Below, piece after piece: positions 63,994 to 64,000 of a DNA stretch of 64,000 nt; the first letter of the stretch is position 1; every line of letters begins with the position of its first letter. The DNA is from Pirellulales bacterium (GTDB taxonomy: Bacteria; Planctomycetota; Planctomycetia; Pirellulales; PALSA-1355). The notes under the pieces are model-generated. The model did not search any database. It was not told the DNA's origin and saw only the letters and a program-made list of their open reading frames with translations. Made by a program: the position numbers and the translations under genes. The stretch covers positions 1 through 64,000 of the forward strand of contig JALHMI010000008.1 in assembly GCA_022844125.1 (NCBI GenBank). Direction: 5' to 3'.

Positions 63994-64000
63994 CTGACCC

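Overview
The window is GC-rich chromosomal DNA that reads like a planctomycete, most likely from the Pirellulales. This is inferred from gene content. It contains DUF1080 and probable DUF1598 secreted proteins, a PEP-CTERM protein, a WD40 fragment, a protein kinase with a degenerate receiver-like tail, and a short protein with an N-terminal ERRTMLDAS motif like that of planctomycete surface proteins. Short palindromic repeats fill most long gaps. I found no tRNA, rRNA, transposase or CRISPR array.

Layout. 0.2-4.3 kb: a secreted Ntn-hydrolase, an HSDL2-like dehydrogenase and argH behind a good sigma-70-type promoter. 4.3-8 kb: a secreted HEAT-repeat protein with NPF/DPF repeats and a pseudo-receiver, in an apparent operon with a sigma-54 activator. 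8.2-13.7 kb: a CcsA/HemX-like protein coupled to hemA, a very acidic small protein, scpB, a membrane-anchored protein and a HUMPS-type decarboxylase. 13.8-17.3 kb: an unknown gene and speA between two mirror-image arrays of palindromic modules. 17.4-22.2 kb: an amino-acid ABC transporter with binding protein and permease fused, a DUF1080 protein and an MFS exporter. 22.5-31.3 kb: a minus-strand carbon cluster (GH57 glucanotransferase, galT-like gene, glgA, aminotransferase, transketolase). 31.5-38.4 kb: repeats and a 21-codon ORF, a cyclophilin, lactate permease, FkbM methyltransferase, O-antigen-ligase-like protein, SMP-30 protein and cupin.

38.6-46.8 kb: a radical SAM protein, ilvN-ilvC with a small co-directional gene, der with a His/Asp/Glu-rich tail, a family-4 uracil-DNA glycosylase whose promoter overlaps a perfect palindrome, half of an EamA transporter, and a DinG-type helicase. 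47.1-54.6 kb: the ERRTMLDAS protein, dnaE, a DUF1598-type secreted protein and glycerate 2-kinase. 54.6-59.0 kb is a decaying accessory patch: a MazF-like toxin interrupted by an in-frame TAA beside an intact antitoxin-like gene, a fused membrane/spermidine-synthase-like protein, a WD40 fragment without its 5' end, and a PEP-CTERM protein interrupted by an in-frame TAG. 59-64 kb: a large secreted protein of unknown function, a 93-residue protein and the Ser/Thr kinase.

Most genes are housekeeping or ordinary lineage-specific genes, and I do not see a clear new defence or biosynthetic system. The most notable signals are the mirror-image repeat arrays around speA, the wider set of dispersed palindromic elements, the damaged toxin and PEP-CTERM genes, the NPF/DPF-repeat protein beside the sigma-54 activator, and the palindrome in the uracil-DNA glycosylase promoter.
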